From: Vandiemenella viatica
Lineage: Eukaryota; Arthropoda; Insecta; Orthoptera; Morabidae
Direction: 5' to 3'
DNA: 64,000 bases
Assembly: GCA_031002005.1 (NCBI GenBank)
Contig: CM061920.1
Coordinates: forward strand, 112,334,095-112,398,094
Position 1 is the stretch's first letter. Every line of letters starts with the position of its first letter. The position numbers and the translations under genes are program-made. Below, piece after piece: positions 44,249 through 55,603 of this stretch. The notes under the pieces are model-generated. The model was given only the letters and a program-made list of their open reading frames with translations. It was not told the DNA's origin and did not search any database.

Positions 44249-44770
44249 TTGGAATGGATTAGAGATCTGGTGATCATTGGTACATGGGAAGGGCCTGTTT
44301 TTCTTAAGAACATACAGGAGGTAGTTTGTGTACTTGAGAGGCATTCTACAGTACAGCTGAGTGCAGCAAAGAAAGTCTCAATATTGGAGGAAGTTTTGCC
44401 GCCTGCAGCCATTCGGAGCTTGATGTGTGGAGAGTTTGGCTTGAATCAAAAACTTACCAGTTTGACCATTTGAGAAATGGAGGAGGATTCCTTATCCAGG
44501 CTGGATAGAACAGGTGGAGAGAATTTTCTTCTCTCTACAGAGGACTTGCTTTGTACAACATCTGTGGCAGTGTGTGTCACAGATAAAGTTTTGCTCTCTC
44601 TTGTATCTTTTTTTTATTTTTTATTATTTTCTTGCATTTTATTTTCATTGGTAATCCTTGTATTTTTATTATTACATTATTTTCCGTGCCACTGTTACAA
44701 TTGTCGGCCTCTGCCTTCTGTCAGAACTGGGTATTCTTTTTCGAGTACTTTTTGTTCATTCACTGATTAG
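44249..44770 (+). pseudogene. Unrecognised decayed open frame
   Basis: The frame from 44249 carries IQEVVCVLERHSTVQLSAAK, VSILEEVLPPAAIRSLMCGE and, after one in-frame stop at 44471-44473, EMEEDSLSRLDRTGGENFLL and LLCTTSVAVCVTDKVLLSLV, running into a hydrophobic, low-complexity end. It looks like the tail of a real protein with a single nonsense change, 174 codons in all. I cannot name the family; a host gene relic or a mobile-element protein are both possible. Confidence 0.35.
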
Positions 44771-44813
44771 TCATATTTCCATTTAACCTTTTCTGTAAGG
44801 GGCAGTCAAATGA

Positions 44814-45303
44814 TAATGAGACAGGCTATATAGTGAGCATGGCACAGATGTAGATAATGCAAGGAGGTGTGTGCATAGAAGTGCACTCTATTGGGAATCA
44901 GGAAGGGACAGTGCAGACATTTACTGCTGTGCCATTTGTCTGTTAAACGTGCTCAACGTGAGGTCAAAAAGAGAGAGAGAGGAAGAGAGTGCGTGTATGT
45001 GCACACCACCTCACTATGGAGGCCGGGGAAGATGAGCAGCGAGCTGTAGAGCTTATTACTGCACGAGGAGTGTCAGGAAGTACAATTTATGCCCAAACGT
45101 CTACTACGGACGAGAAACATTGTACATCATGTGTGTGTTTGTGTGAATTAAACGATTTCAAGGTCAGGTGTCTTTGCAAGACAGCAGTTGGCCAGTACAG
45201 GCTCATCGTGTTACAACCCTTTCTGTCATTGCTGTGGTTGGTGTTGCCATCAGAGAAGACCAATGGCAAATGGTGGAAGACATTTGACTCGCGTTGGGCT
45301 TAA
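44814..45303 (+). pseudogene. mariner-like transposase, N-terminal half
   Basis: The segment starts with a terminus-like GGGCAGTCAAATGATAATGA, followed from 45016 by MEAGEDEQRAVELITARGV and, in shifted frames, CEWIKRFQGG, QAHRVTTLSVIAVVGV and REDQWQMVEDI-LALG. That is the paired helix-turn-helix region of a mariner/SETMAR-type transposase. The catalytic half is absent after 45303. Confidence 0.7.
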
Positions 45304-46569
45304 ATTATTAAAAGCAGTGCAACAATTCTGAAGATCACATATATCATTAATTAATTCTATACTTTAAAAAAAAAAAAAAAATTAGGTCATTGAAAAAAAT
45401 TAAATACTTACTTTTGTATGTATCATTTATAAATATGATCTACAGAAGTGGACCAGGATAGGAACCATGTGGGACTTCAGATAAAACTGATGTGTCAATT
45501 GAAGTATATGCTTTATATTTAACTGTTAGCTGACCCTACAGGTGTTGTCCTGTCTTAATTTCAAAAAAATTGTTTGTGATCATTTTGTGAATTTGTGAAA
45601 AGATGTTGAAAATGTGTAAACAAAGTAAAAATGAGAAAAATGCATAGTTTTGAGTGATCATTGTATTTATTAATGACAGTGTCTGTAATTATTCAATTTG
45701 AGGAGTACATTCAGAAGTATGCCAGTTGGAAATTTTACATGCGAGATGAATTCTATCAGCAGTACACCACTAAAACACTGGAAATGTGTGTTGTGCCTGG
45801 AATGTGATTGATTAGGAACCACGTGGTTTTGTTCCAAAATTTAAGTCACAATTAAATTAATTTAGAATTTGATGTTAACCAAATGATATATTTTCTTCCA
45901 TTAAATTGGAAATCTTTATGAATACCAAGATGTTTTAACTAAATTCAAATCATTGCATGGTTTTGATTGTTTCGTAGACCTTGCATTATTCTGTCTAATA
46001 CCTCCAAAGACTTTTTATGTGCCATTGTACATTAATCTAAATTTGTGATGCTGCAAAACTTTTTCAATTGTACAGTTCTACAAAAGGTTGCATGGAGTTT
46101 CATTGATTTGCATATTCAGCAGCAACTTCAATGCTGAATGAACTGTTTGACTGCCTTCCAACAATGTAGCTACAATTCTGGATGAAGCAACTGAAAGTTA
46201 ATTGTTGCCAAAATAAATTAGATCAAAAACATTTTTTCAGTTCCACTGGGAGCATCCAAGAAGAAATTCAGTCTATTTCCATCGTTCGCATCTTTCATGA
46301 GCATATGTTTGTTACTGATTCAACAGTGGAACATTCTTTCAAACTGATTCTCTCAATGCATCACAATCATTTTTTTTTTTTCGTGCTCTTCAACTCTTGA
46401 TTAATTGTGCCATGCAACAGATGATTGGGCACTGTTCTGTCTAATTGAGGTAGTAGTACCTTGTTCAATATCATCAAGCACATGTCCTCTACTAACATGA
46501 ATGGAATGGAAATAAAATACCTATATTTGTTGGACAGATTGTGAAACAAAGCAAAAAAGCAAAGGCAAT
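45304..46569. other. No gene recognised
   Basis: AT-rich, with an A-run near 45366-45381. There is no coding similarity that I can support. Confidence 0.4.
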
Positions 46570-47995
46570 TTTATTTTAATTTAAGATGGAATGCATTTTT
46601 CCGGATTTTTCTCCAGATCTTGCAAATTTTTTTCGATAGAAAACATTTGTGTCGTTACTATCCCAGGAGCTTAAGGAACAAAACAAAAATTATTACCCAT
46701 ATCCATAGCTCGACTCATGAGTTATGATATTGAGTACTTACAAAAATCCCATAGAATATGGCTCTTTCAGATGTTTCCAAAATTTCCTGATAGCTTTTCT
46801 GATTGTTTTTCTCTAAAAATCTTATTCGGACTGTTATAAACATTTTTTTTAAATTGGTCATGGAAAAGAGCATTTTGTTTTTCCCAAATTTTCAGTGCAA
46901 CTTTTTCAGTTTTCTAAAAACCTTATTCAGATGATTGTGAACATTAAAAAAAAATAGTCAAATCGCTCTAAACAAAAAAAAAGTATTTTCCAATTTTCTG
47001 GGCAACTTTCCCAGTTTTTCTTTCTTTAAAATCATATAGATACTATTATCAATATTTTTAAAAAATAAAAAAATTGTTCCTTACAAAAAGAAGGGACTTT
47101 CAACGGAAAGGGCTTTCAACTTCTTCTGAATTTTTCAGGCAATTTTTCCAATGTTTCTTTCTCTAAAAACCTTCTTCAGACTATTTAAAAAAAATATTGG
47201 TCCATAAAAAATGTATTTCAAGGTTGTCCCAAATTTCCCAGACAACTTTTCCCGTTTTTCTTTCTCTAAAAGGCCTTATTTGGACCACTACAAACATTTA
47301 AAAAAAATTAGTCATATCAGTCCATGAAGAAGGTCCTTTGATTTCCTCAATTTTCAAATTTTCTGGGCAACTTTTCCAAATTTTCTTTCTCTAAACACCT
47401 TATTTGGACTATTTATGAACATTTTTTTTTTTTTTTTTTTTAAAAAAAACAGTTTAACGTCCCTTTTTAACAACGTGGTCTTTAGAGACGGGAAAGGATG
47501 GGGGGCAAGGAATGGGAAGGAATTCGGCCATGGCCTTTTGAAGGAAGCATCCCGGCATTCACCTGGAGTGATTTGGGGAAACCATGGAAAACCCAAATCT
47601 GGATGCCCGGACGGGGATTCGAACCGCCGTCCTCCCGAATGCGAGGCCAGAACGCTATCCGTTACACCACCACGCTCGGTATATGAACATTTAAAAAAAT
47701 AATAATAATGTTACTAATAAAAACATACACGCACACACTGCCAAATCGGTCAAAAAAAAAGTACTTTCAGTTTTTCATGAATTTCCAATTTTCTGGGCAA
47801 CTTTTGCATTTTTTCTCTCTAAAATCCTTCTTTGCACTATTACGAATATTTTTTAAAAAATAGATAAATCAGTCCATAAAAAGGTACTTTCAGTTTCCCC
47901 AATTTTCTGGGCAACTTCTCCAATTTTTCATTTTCTAAAAACCTTATTAAGTCTATTACGAACATTTAAAATTAGCAAAATCAGTCCAGCTATTC
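46570..47995. repeat. Diverged tandem array, units of about 100-135 bp
   Basis: A unit containing TTTTCTGGGCAACTTTTCCA, TTTCTTTCTCTAAAAACCTT, ATTCGGACTATTACGAACAT and CAGTCCATAAAAAGGTACTTT recurs about eight to ten times. The CTCTAAAAACCTTATT-like element is near 46812, 46914, 47024, 47160, 47263, 47390, 47817 and 47933. Copies differ markedly from each other. A SINE interrupts the array at 47425-47681. Confidence 0.82.
47425..47681 (-). repeat. SINE family S1, full copy, minus strand
   Basis: Reverse complement of the SINE at 7363, from TACCGAGCGTGGTGGTGTAAC to an A/T-rich tail. The 11-bp duplication TATGAACATTT is at 47414-47424 and 47682-47692. It lies within the tandem array, and its target is one of the array's own conserved ATTACGAACATTTT motifs. 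Confidence 0.92.
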
Positions 47996-49268
47996 TCAAG
48001 TGACGTGATTACCAATGAATAGCATGCAACAAAATCTTCTCGGTTGTAAAAATACCATCCGGCTGGACACCCGAGAAGAATTTGTTGCATCAGTACGCTG
48101 GGAAAGTCTCCACTTGCACATCAATTAACAGCATTTCATTTTTATTTGTATAGATTTGAACTTCGTTAATTAAGTACTTTTCATGCCAGTTTAGAAGTGA
48201 TCCAACAATCCCAAATGACTTAAGATTGATTTGAATAGTCCTTTATTATTAAGGTTAGGTTTATATTGTTTATTTGCAACAGTAGTGGCTTTGAATTAAT
48301 CCCCTTTTTACAATTCTGGAAACCCTATTCATCCATAACAACTTCCATGCAACCACTTAATATCAATAAATTTCATGTACTGTTATGTAAGAGTCATTTC
48401 ATCTATTTGTCGGTTTATTGTTTCAACAAATTGAATGTGAACAAAATTTTCACGTTGGTATACTTGGAAGTTTGCTCAAACATTAGCTTAGAACATTGAT
48501 TTACAAAATTACTGCAGATTTAAACATTTATGGGACATAAGAACATTATTTTAAAATTAAACAACTATGTATTGACTTTCATAAAATCAAATGGATTTAA
48601 AAGTTTCAACTATTCAGTTGTTAGTTTCCTTGGGCATGGCTGTTATTGTTCTTCAAAACTTCATTTTCCATGTATTCTTACAAGTCTACAATTGCATATA
48701 ATAATGCTTTATTGGTGTAGTATGTCTGTTATTTTCATGAAAACAATTATGAAAAGAAATGCTATTTTTAATAAATGTCATTACAGAAGCAAGAGGCTTG
48801 TCTATATTTAATATTATGAAATTACTCTTTCCAAAAAATAATATTGTTGAAACACGCATCAATCGTAGATCACTATTGTGGTTTTGTTGCTTACTTGAAG
48901 GAAGCACTGTTAAAAGATTTCATGAATTCATCGTGTTGTACACTGACACAATCTTATAGGAAATATCCAAGTACAAGTCTTCAATCATTAGCTATAATTA
49001 TTGTAGTTCTAAACAAGATCAAATCCAATGCACAAAATGATAGAATGTCTCGACAGCATTACCATCTTCATAACATCAAAGCAAGTTTTTAGAAACATTT
49101 TCTTCCTGGCGATGTCCCAGGGAAATTAGAAAATTGTTTTCTGCACACTAACGTGAACAAATTTTCTCTTTCCAAGACTTGCAAAAGAGCGAAATTAATT
49201 TCCTTATTGGACCATCCATAGAATTTCTTGTAGTGATGTCTAATGACAAAGTTTCATGGTGCCAGATT
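47996..49268. other. No gene recognised
   Basis: AT-rich, with several overlapping short frames on both strands and none with recognisable similarity. A short near-palindrome joins CAACAAAATCTTCTCGG (48028) and CCGAGAAGAATTTGTTG (48071). Confidence 0.4.
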
Positions 49269-49415
49269 ATAAAATTCACTCTTCAAGGTGAGGTCCACAT
49301 AAATCATAAAATTTACTCTTCAAGGCGAGGTCAGTAAAGTTACAAAGTTTACTCTTCAAGGAGAGGTCCGTATTAATTACAAAATTTTCTCTTAATTGTG
49401 AGGTCCCAATAAATT
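49269..49415. repeat. Tandem repeat, four 36-37-bp units
   Basis: Units of the form ATAAAATTTACTCTTCAAGG + GAGGTCCATAAAT repeat four times in a row. The last unit is the most diverged. Confidence 0.85.
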
Positions 49416-51379
49416 TTTAAATTATGGTGTTGGTGTCAAAGAAATTTTAAGATTTCATTCCTGATAGCGAAGTCCTTGGAAATTGTGGTACTTTTGATGG
49501 CAATGTCAAACATGGACTGAAAAGTTTGTTTTCCTTTTAAGAGATTTTGATTGAATCATCGTTCTACGTTGGGTCGTTTGAGTAACTTTTTTAAAAAAAG
49601 AAGCACTTTGCTCGTGTTAGTGTCCTGCTAGAGTTTCGCTCTAGGCGCTATTAATGACCAGATGTTTTAGTTCGACACGAACTGCTACTGCTGAGAAATG
49701 AATCAAGATGCTGAAGACTCAACAAGAAGTAGTGCATGCGTTATATTGCCGCATGTTATCTTTGTGCTGGAGATATGGAGTGCAGAGATGAGAGGCGAGG
49801 AAACTATTTGTGCAGCTGGGTGGGCAGAGAAGGCAATGACCCTTACTGTTTGGTTTTGAATTACTCGTGTGTGATTTTTTGAGCAGTTGAGTAATACGAA
49901 TTCGCTCCGGGTTCGGAATTCAACATGTGCCATCCGTTTTCGCTCCTGGTACTGTAAGTACAAATCGAAGGCCTGCAGGTACGCTTGCCCTGTTTGCGGA
50001 TTTCCTAGTCTAGCGTATTGGTGTTTCCTCCCGTGAGTTTGAAGAGTGTGGCCATAACTTGGTAAACTGGGGTATGAATTGTCGAAATTTAAAGCCCTAT
50101 AAACTGTCTCAGTTGTGTGATCCAGAGGGGAGGAGGAAGTTGATACGTACACGCGGTTATCCTGTTTAGGTTGGGTCAAATTATTCCATCTGTTATGAAA
50201 AATCCTAAGTATTTCATTTGGCTTTTAAGAAATGTGTATCTGGCTGTATTAAAGAAACTCGCAGCAGTTTCAATTTTCAGCCCATGTTTTAAACTGTGAA
50301 ATCCTTTCAGTGGTGGATGAAAAAGTAGTCGATATGTTCTATTGCTATGGTGTACACTAGGTCCAAAGATTTTACAACTGTTCTTTGAAAAACTGCACCT
50401 GCGGTCGGGTATATTTTAAGCTGAGTACTCGGTTGCAGCTATTTGATGGTAGCCGCTTAGAAAATCCTAATAAAAATACAAGTTTATCATTTGCTATATG
50501 GTCTTCAATTAGAAGGCAATAGGAATTAATCTGTGATGGTATTGTCATTGAACTGCCTAGTGTCCTATTATGTGCGGTCGGAACATGTGTTTTTGGACCG
50601 GTAATAAGGGACTAGTGAATGGCAAAGGTCACGCCGTTACTATTCTTGCATTTAATAATTTCTCTACTTTCTACCTCGCGTTTTTTGTTGCTTAGTCATT
50701 TTGTGGGGCTGACACTACTATGAGGCATGGGTCTACAGGTTACATGTGTGATATGCCCATGTTGACGCGCTGTCCGTTACCTATGAAGAGTGTCTAGAAC
50801 GCTAGAACATCTTTGCCCGACTCGAGATCTGGCACTTAGCGCAGGTAGCTCCCAAGCCTAGTAACACTACGGCCATGTGTATCAGCTTTCCAAACAATTT
50901 GATGTTGTTGCTCAGCCTTCCACCTGGGCAGCTCCTGGTGCACCAGTTGACCCGTTTGTAGGAGGCGATGAGGCAGCGGCTCTGCTGCCTCAGGCTGCCT
51001 CTCCGTCAAGTGACTGGCACGGTGCTGCCCGATGTACTCTGCGTCCGCAACGGTAGAAGGCTGCCTGACAGTCCGCTAGCCTTGGTTCTCCTGCTCTGTG
51101 TGGGTCGGAGAGCTCTCGGCCTGTCGTCGAATGGTAAAGCTGTATTCCCCAACATGTCCATTGTGGTAGCAGGCAGTCGGTGACATTTAGAATTGTACTA
51201 TGCGGCTATTGTTGCGCTTGTCCAAAGTTATCTCCTCTACCAGCATGTGGTTGCTTGTAGTTGTTTCCCTGTTGTTTGCTGTATGTGATGATTGGGTTAA
51301 ATTGGCCCCAATATTACCCAACGGCTATTTCGCAGCCCTGCCAGTGTGCTCTCAGTGTTTGTGCTGCGTGTTCCTTGTC
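49416..51379. other. Mixed-composition region with a 158-codon minus-strand frame of unknown nature
   Basis: The composition is richer in GC than the neighbours. The frame 50179-49703 (minus) has 158 codons and includes LPSYGHTLQTHGRKHQYARL and LYLQYQERKRMAHVEFRTRS. I recognise no domain in it. Part of the region may belong to the Gypsy-like element to the right. Confidence 0.35.
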
Positions 51380-52051
51380 AGTGTTGGAATGCCCTTGCTG
51401 ACTAGTGTTCAGCGTTGTGGCGGCGCTTTTCACCTGGTTGTATCTTGCGGAGAAGAGCTCCTTGAAATGAGTCTATGTGATGCCCGCGAAGACTGCTGAT
51501 CCCTGGACTGGGTGGCAGATTGTGCCCCTTCAATCGCTTCCTTGAAGCGGTTTTTCGCTTACACGAGGATAGTAGTTCGCTGCCAGATTTGGGCGGCTTC
51601 TTCTCCGCAGTGACTTCCATCACGGTTTTGCTACTTGGCAACCAACAAGGCACGAAATGATGCTGCACTGGGCCGTGTTCATTGCAGCTCTTCCCAGTCC
51701 GGGGAATATCCCACTTCTGATGTCGAATCCATCCGGGAAAGATCAGGAATTGGGCGGGTTGAATGGAGTTCCTCTCACCAGCGAAAGTAGGCTTTGGATA
51801 TCCCTCGGGCAGTGGAGAGTAACTACGAGAACACAGCTGATACAAAGATCTGGTTTATTAGACTCAGTCTCACAGTACACAATGACAAATAGCGGAATGA
51901 TGTTGCCTTGAGGGTCAGACATGAAGAGAGCTCCATGTGCTGTGTGCTGCCATTAAGTAGCTCCTTGTAGGTGTCACTGCAGTCGCTGTGGTGCTGGCAT
52001 CCTGCTTGCTGCGTCTGGCGCCATCTGGTAGTGTACTCCCGATCCGACACA
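51380..52051 (-). mobile_element. Probable Gypsy-like LTR with leader and start of gag, minus strand
   Basis: The minus strand begins TGTGTCGGATCGGGAGTACA (52051), has AATAAA (51854-51859) followed by a GT-rich end, then a leader with CATCAGAAGTGGGAT (near 51725-51710), a motif common just after the 5' LTR in mag-like Gypsy elements. A broken gag-like stretch follows to about 51400. The exact 3' edge of the LTR and any target duplication could not be fixed. Confidence 0.42.
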
Positions 52052-53039
52052 CATAAATCATATTTTGAAAAACTTTAAGTATGAAAAATAAAATATAAGC
52101 AATATAACTAGTAGTGATAATAAGTGCTGGATCTGGTGGGAAGGATTTATTGGAGATTATTGGCAGACAGAGACAAAAACCACTTTGGATTCTTAAGGTT
52201 GGCAGAAGCCATAAAAGCAAGCCTGCCAACAGATACAACAAAAGGGAAAATTATGTTGTGGAAAATCAAGCATCAAATGCCAAAAAGACAGGAATTAAAT
52301 CCATGACTTGTTACTGGTGTAAATAGACTGAGCGTTTTAGAAATCAGTGTCCATTGCTGGGTGAAATCATATGATCCTAAGCAATCAAATATGTTAAGTG
52401 TTGTTTTTCAATGCCGCATGGTTGGTAAACAAGATTAGTACATCAACTCTAGCACAAGTTCTCATATGACAGCGAATGAACAATGGTTAAAAAATGCATC
52501 ATATTTGTCAAGTACACAAGAAGTTATGATTGCAGACAAAACTAAAGTACCTGTGTTGTGTACTGGCAATGTCAAAATAACTACAGACTAGACGACCCAT
52601 GCAAAAATTTCGCGAATAAAATGTGATGAATAGTGAGGTTGCATGCTTGTAATATAATGAAAAGTAGAAGCGTACTTTTGCAGCATATATATATATATAT
52701 TTAGTGTAATAGGTGCGCATCAAAATACTCACAACATATTATGAAACAGTTGGGAAGATTTAAAACACTCTGTATTTATGACAAACTGTCACTGACCTTA
52801 ACAGAATACAACCAACCTGAACAAAATGCACAAATCATGTGAACATCTCTGTGATATTTGTTGCTGTGCGAATAAAATGTTTACATTGGAATTGTGTAGC
52901 AAAACGAAAGTGTTTCCATAACAGAAAAAAATATGCAAAAAGCTACTTATTGAATAAAAAAAAGTTTCTTGACATCTCTGTGATATCTGCTGCTGCAATC
53001 TAGGGACTTGGCTCTGAACTTTCTCAAACGCCCTACCAC

Positions 53040-54110
53040 TTAAAGCACCAAATTTCGAAAAATTCTTTCTTAATTTATTATTTTACCTAACTGGAGACCT
53101 TAATCCTTAAAACAAAATGATATTTATCGATTTCGGCTAGGTATCAAAGAAGATAAATGGCTTGACATAAAAAAAGCACGCTGTAGAAATAATATTGATA
53201 CTGTTGCCGTTTAAGGGACGAATTTCAAAAAATTTCTTTTATAAAATATGGTGTGACCAAAGCAGCCACGTTCGTCATTAAAATAATACCTCATTTATTG
53301 ATTTCGGTTAGTTATGAAGTGAAGTAAAAAAAAAACCTTCTAGAAATGATGATATTTTTGCCCCTTAAGGGTAGAATTTGAAGGAAGTTTTTTCTTAAAA
53401 TATGATGTGACCAAAGCAGATGATTTAATATTTAAAACGACACCTCATTATCAATACTTTTGCCCTCTATGGTTAGAATTTGTAAAAATTTCTCTCTTAA
53501 AATTTGGTGTAGCAGAACCTAAGACCTTACGAAGACCTCGATCTTTAATATGATACCTCATTTATCAATTTTGTTTACTTATTGAAGGAGATAAATGACT
53601 CGAGACACCAAAAAAAAAAAAAAAACGCATTTTAGAAATACTAATATTTATGCCCTTTAAAGAGTTTAATTCAGAAAAATTCACGTCCTTAAAATGTTAC
53701 GTTACCATAGCGGAAACCATAATTTTTAGAATGATATCCCATTTATCTATTTCGGTTAGATATCAAGGGAGATAAATAGCTCGTGACACAAAAATGCATT
53801 GTAGAAAAATTTATACTTTTTCCCTTTAAGGCTTGAATTACAAAAACATTCTTTCTTAAAATCTGATGTTACCAAAGCTGAGACATTACTCCGCATAATC
53901 TTACTTGATTTATCGATTTTGGTTGGATATCCATGGAGATAAATGGCATGAAGCACAAGAAACGCATTTTAGAAAAATTGACATTTTTGCCCTTTAAGGG
54001 TCGAATTATGAATGATTCCTATCTTAAAATATAATGTTGCCATAGCGGATACCTTAGTCTTTAATATGATACCTGTTTATTCTATATCTGTTAGATATCA
54101 TGGGAGATGG
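53040..54110. repeat. Diverged satellite-like array (about 100-190 bp units)
   Basis: A unit with GAATTTCAAAAAATTCTTTC, AAAATATGATGTTACCAAAG, ATCGATTTCGGTTAGATATC, GGAGATAAATGGCTTGACAC and TTTTTGCCCTTTAAGGGTCG recurs about seven times. The CTTTAAGG-GAATT landmarks lie near 53037, 53211, 53363, 53466, 53656, 53823 and 53991. The array is within the span of the copia-like pseudogene, between its protease and integrase parts. Confidence 0.85.
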
Positions 54111-54454
54111 CTATAGGAAGACTGACTAGTGGTGTTTACAAGGTAAAATATAATATGAAAAGAGATTAGAATTTACTGGTTGCTCCTGTGTTAATTAATG
54201 GTTCTACATGGCACTGAAGATTCGGCCATATGAATAGAACAGATATGAATAAAAAGGAAACTACCATGGTTGATGGAATTGTAGTTATCCCGACAACATT
54301 CAAATGAGAAAATCAGTTGTGTCATGTGCTGCAAAGGAAAACAGTCAACACTTCCTTTCACACATGTAGGAGAAAGAAGTACAGGAACATTGCAGATTAT
54401 ACAAGCTTATGTGTGCAAGCCAAAGGAACATAAATCCTTAGGTGGTGAAAGAAT

Positions 54455-54565
54455 TTAAAGATAAAATTTATAGAGGGCAAATGTAGGTAGGTGCAGGATA
54501 GGGGGAAGATGGGTGTGTAGGGAAATTGCCACCGGAGCCTTTGCTCCATTGCAATTAAATTAAAT
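54455..54565 (+). repeat. LINE family A 3' tail inserted in the copia-like element
   Basis: It reads GAATTTAAAGATAAAATTTA, then GGTGGGTGTAGGGAAATTGCC-like sequence, then GGAGCCTTTGCTCCATTGCAA ending in TTAAATTAAAT. Identical in layout to the tails at 17053 and 26008. Confidence 0.85.
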
Positions 54566-55603
54566 ATATTGGATGACTTTAGTTACATGGCATTTATTTA
54601 CTTTTTGAAAGCTAAAACTGAAGTTTTTAGCAGGTTTAAAGAATTTAAAGCTTTGGTAGAAGACCAAAAGAACAAGAAAATTAAAATATTTCACATGAAA
54701 ATGGCTATGAAATTGTAGCAACGAGTTTACAGATTTTTTGAGGAAGGAAAGTATTTTTCACCAGAAAAATAAACCACACCTCAGAACAGAATGCTCTATG
54801 GGGATGACTAAATCGATCAATAGTTGAGAAATCAAAAGATATATTATTTGATGCAAAGCTAGATAAAAATGTTTGTGGAGGAGCAGCAAACACAGGGGTT
54901 GTACTTAATCAGATCAATTGCATCAGGAACTCAAAACAAGACACCATATGAGTTGTGGTATGGCAAGAAACCTGATATAAGCCATAATTGATTATTTTGC
55001 AATGATGTGATGATCCACGTTTCCAAAGAAAAAAAAGTGGAACAAAAAGTCGCAAAAACACTTTTTCCTGGATATTCTGAAAGTATAGAAGATTACAGAA
55101 TTTATAACTGTAATAGAAACAAAGTAATAACAAGTGATTACTTGTGGTTATTATGGAGAATAGAGAAGACTGTCAAAGATATGAAAATTGAATTAAGTAA
55201 AGAAAATAAATATCAATAAATGGCAGTTTCAATGGTTCAAGAACAACAGTTGATAGTAACAGGCCCGCAGGGGCCTGGTACGCAAGTGCCAGGTACGGGT
55301 TTGGCGAACCCGCGGTGCCCGAGCTGGAAACTTGTGAGCGCCGCAGGTTTCCCACACCGTAAACTCCTACCATGCTTCAACGACCACCGTAGGGCGTGGC
55401 GGTGGAACGTTGTGTGCCTAGGAGAACGGGGATCTTGGCTTCATCGCCTGGATCGTGAGGACGGTAAAAACCTCTATAAAAAAAACCTTAACCTCAAGGT
55501 CGGACACGTGCAGAGGAGGTGCATGGGTGAGAGGCAGATCACTCGCTAACGTGCAACCTCAGGGGCACCTGTGCACCCCTGTTGTATTAGCGCTTCTTTT
55601 TAA

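Larger units (their letters stand above)
52110..55250 (+). pseudogene. copia-like polyprotein, heavily decayed
   Basis: Reading in pieces: a nucleocapsid zinc knuckle CYWCK-TERFRNQC (52309-52350), a protease-like stretch SSHMTANEQWLKNASYL with VMIADKTKVPV (52450-52550), a GAG-pre-integrase LWHWRFGHMN (near 54210) and CVMCCKGKQ (near 54320), then the integrase core LDDFSYMAFIYFLKAKTEVF (54575), NKTPYELWYGKKPDISHN (54935) and FPGYSESIEDYRIYNCNRN (55067). The order zinc knuckle, protease, integrase is that of Ty1/copia. The reverse transcriptase and RNase H are missing. It is interrupted by a tandem array (53040-54110), a LINE A tail and LINE family C. Confidence 0.85.

Noticed and set aside
51200..51499. 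99-codon plus-strand frame with a signal-peptide-like start
   Set aside because: It overlaps the minus-strand Gypsy-like leader/gag region and shows no domain or splice context.
52682..52700. (AT)n run as a regulatory site
   Set aside because: A short simple repeat with no context to support a function.
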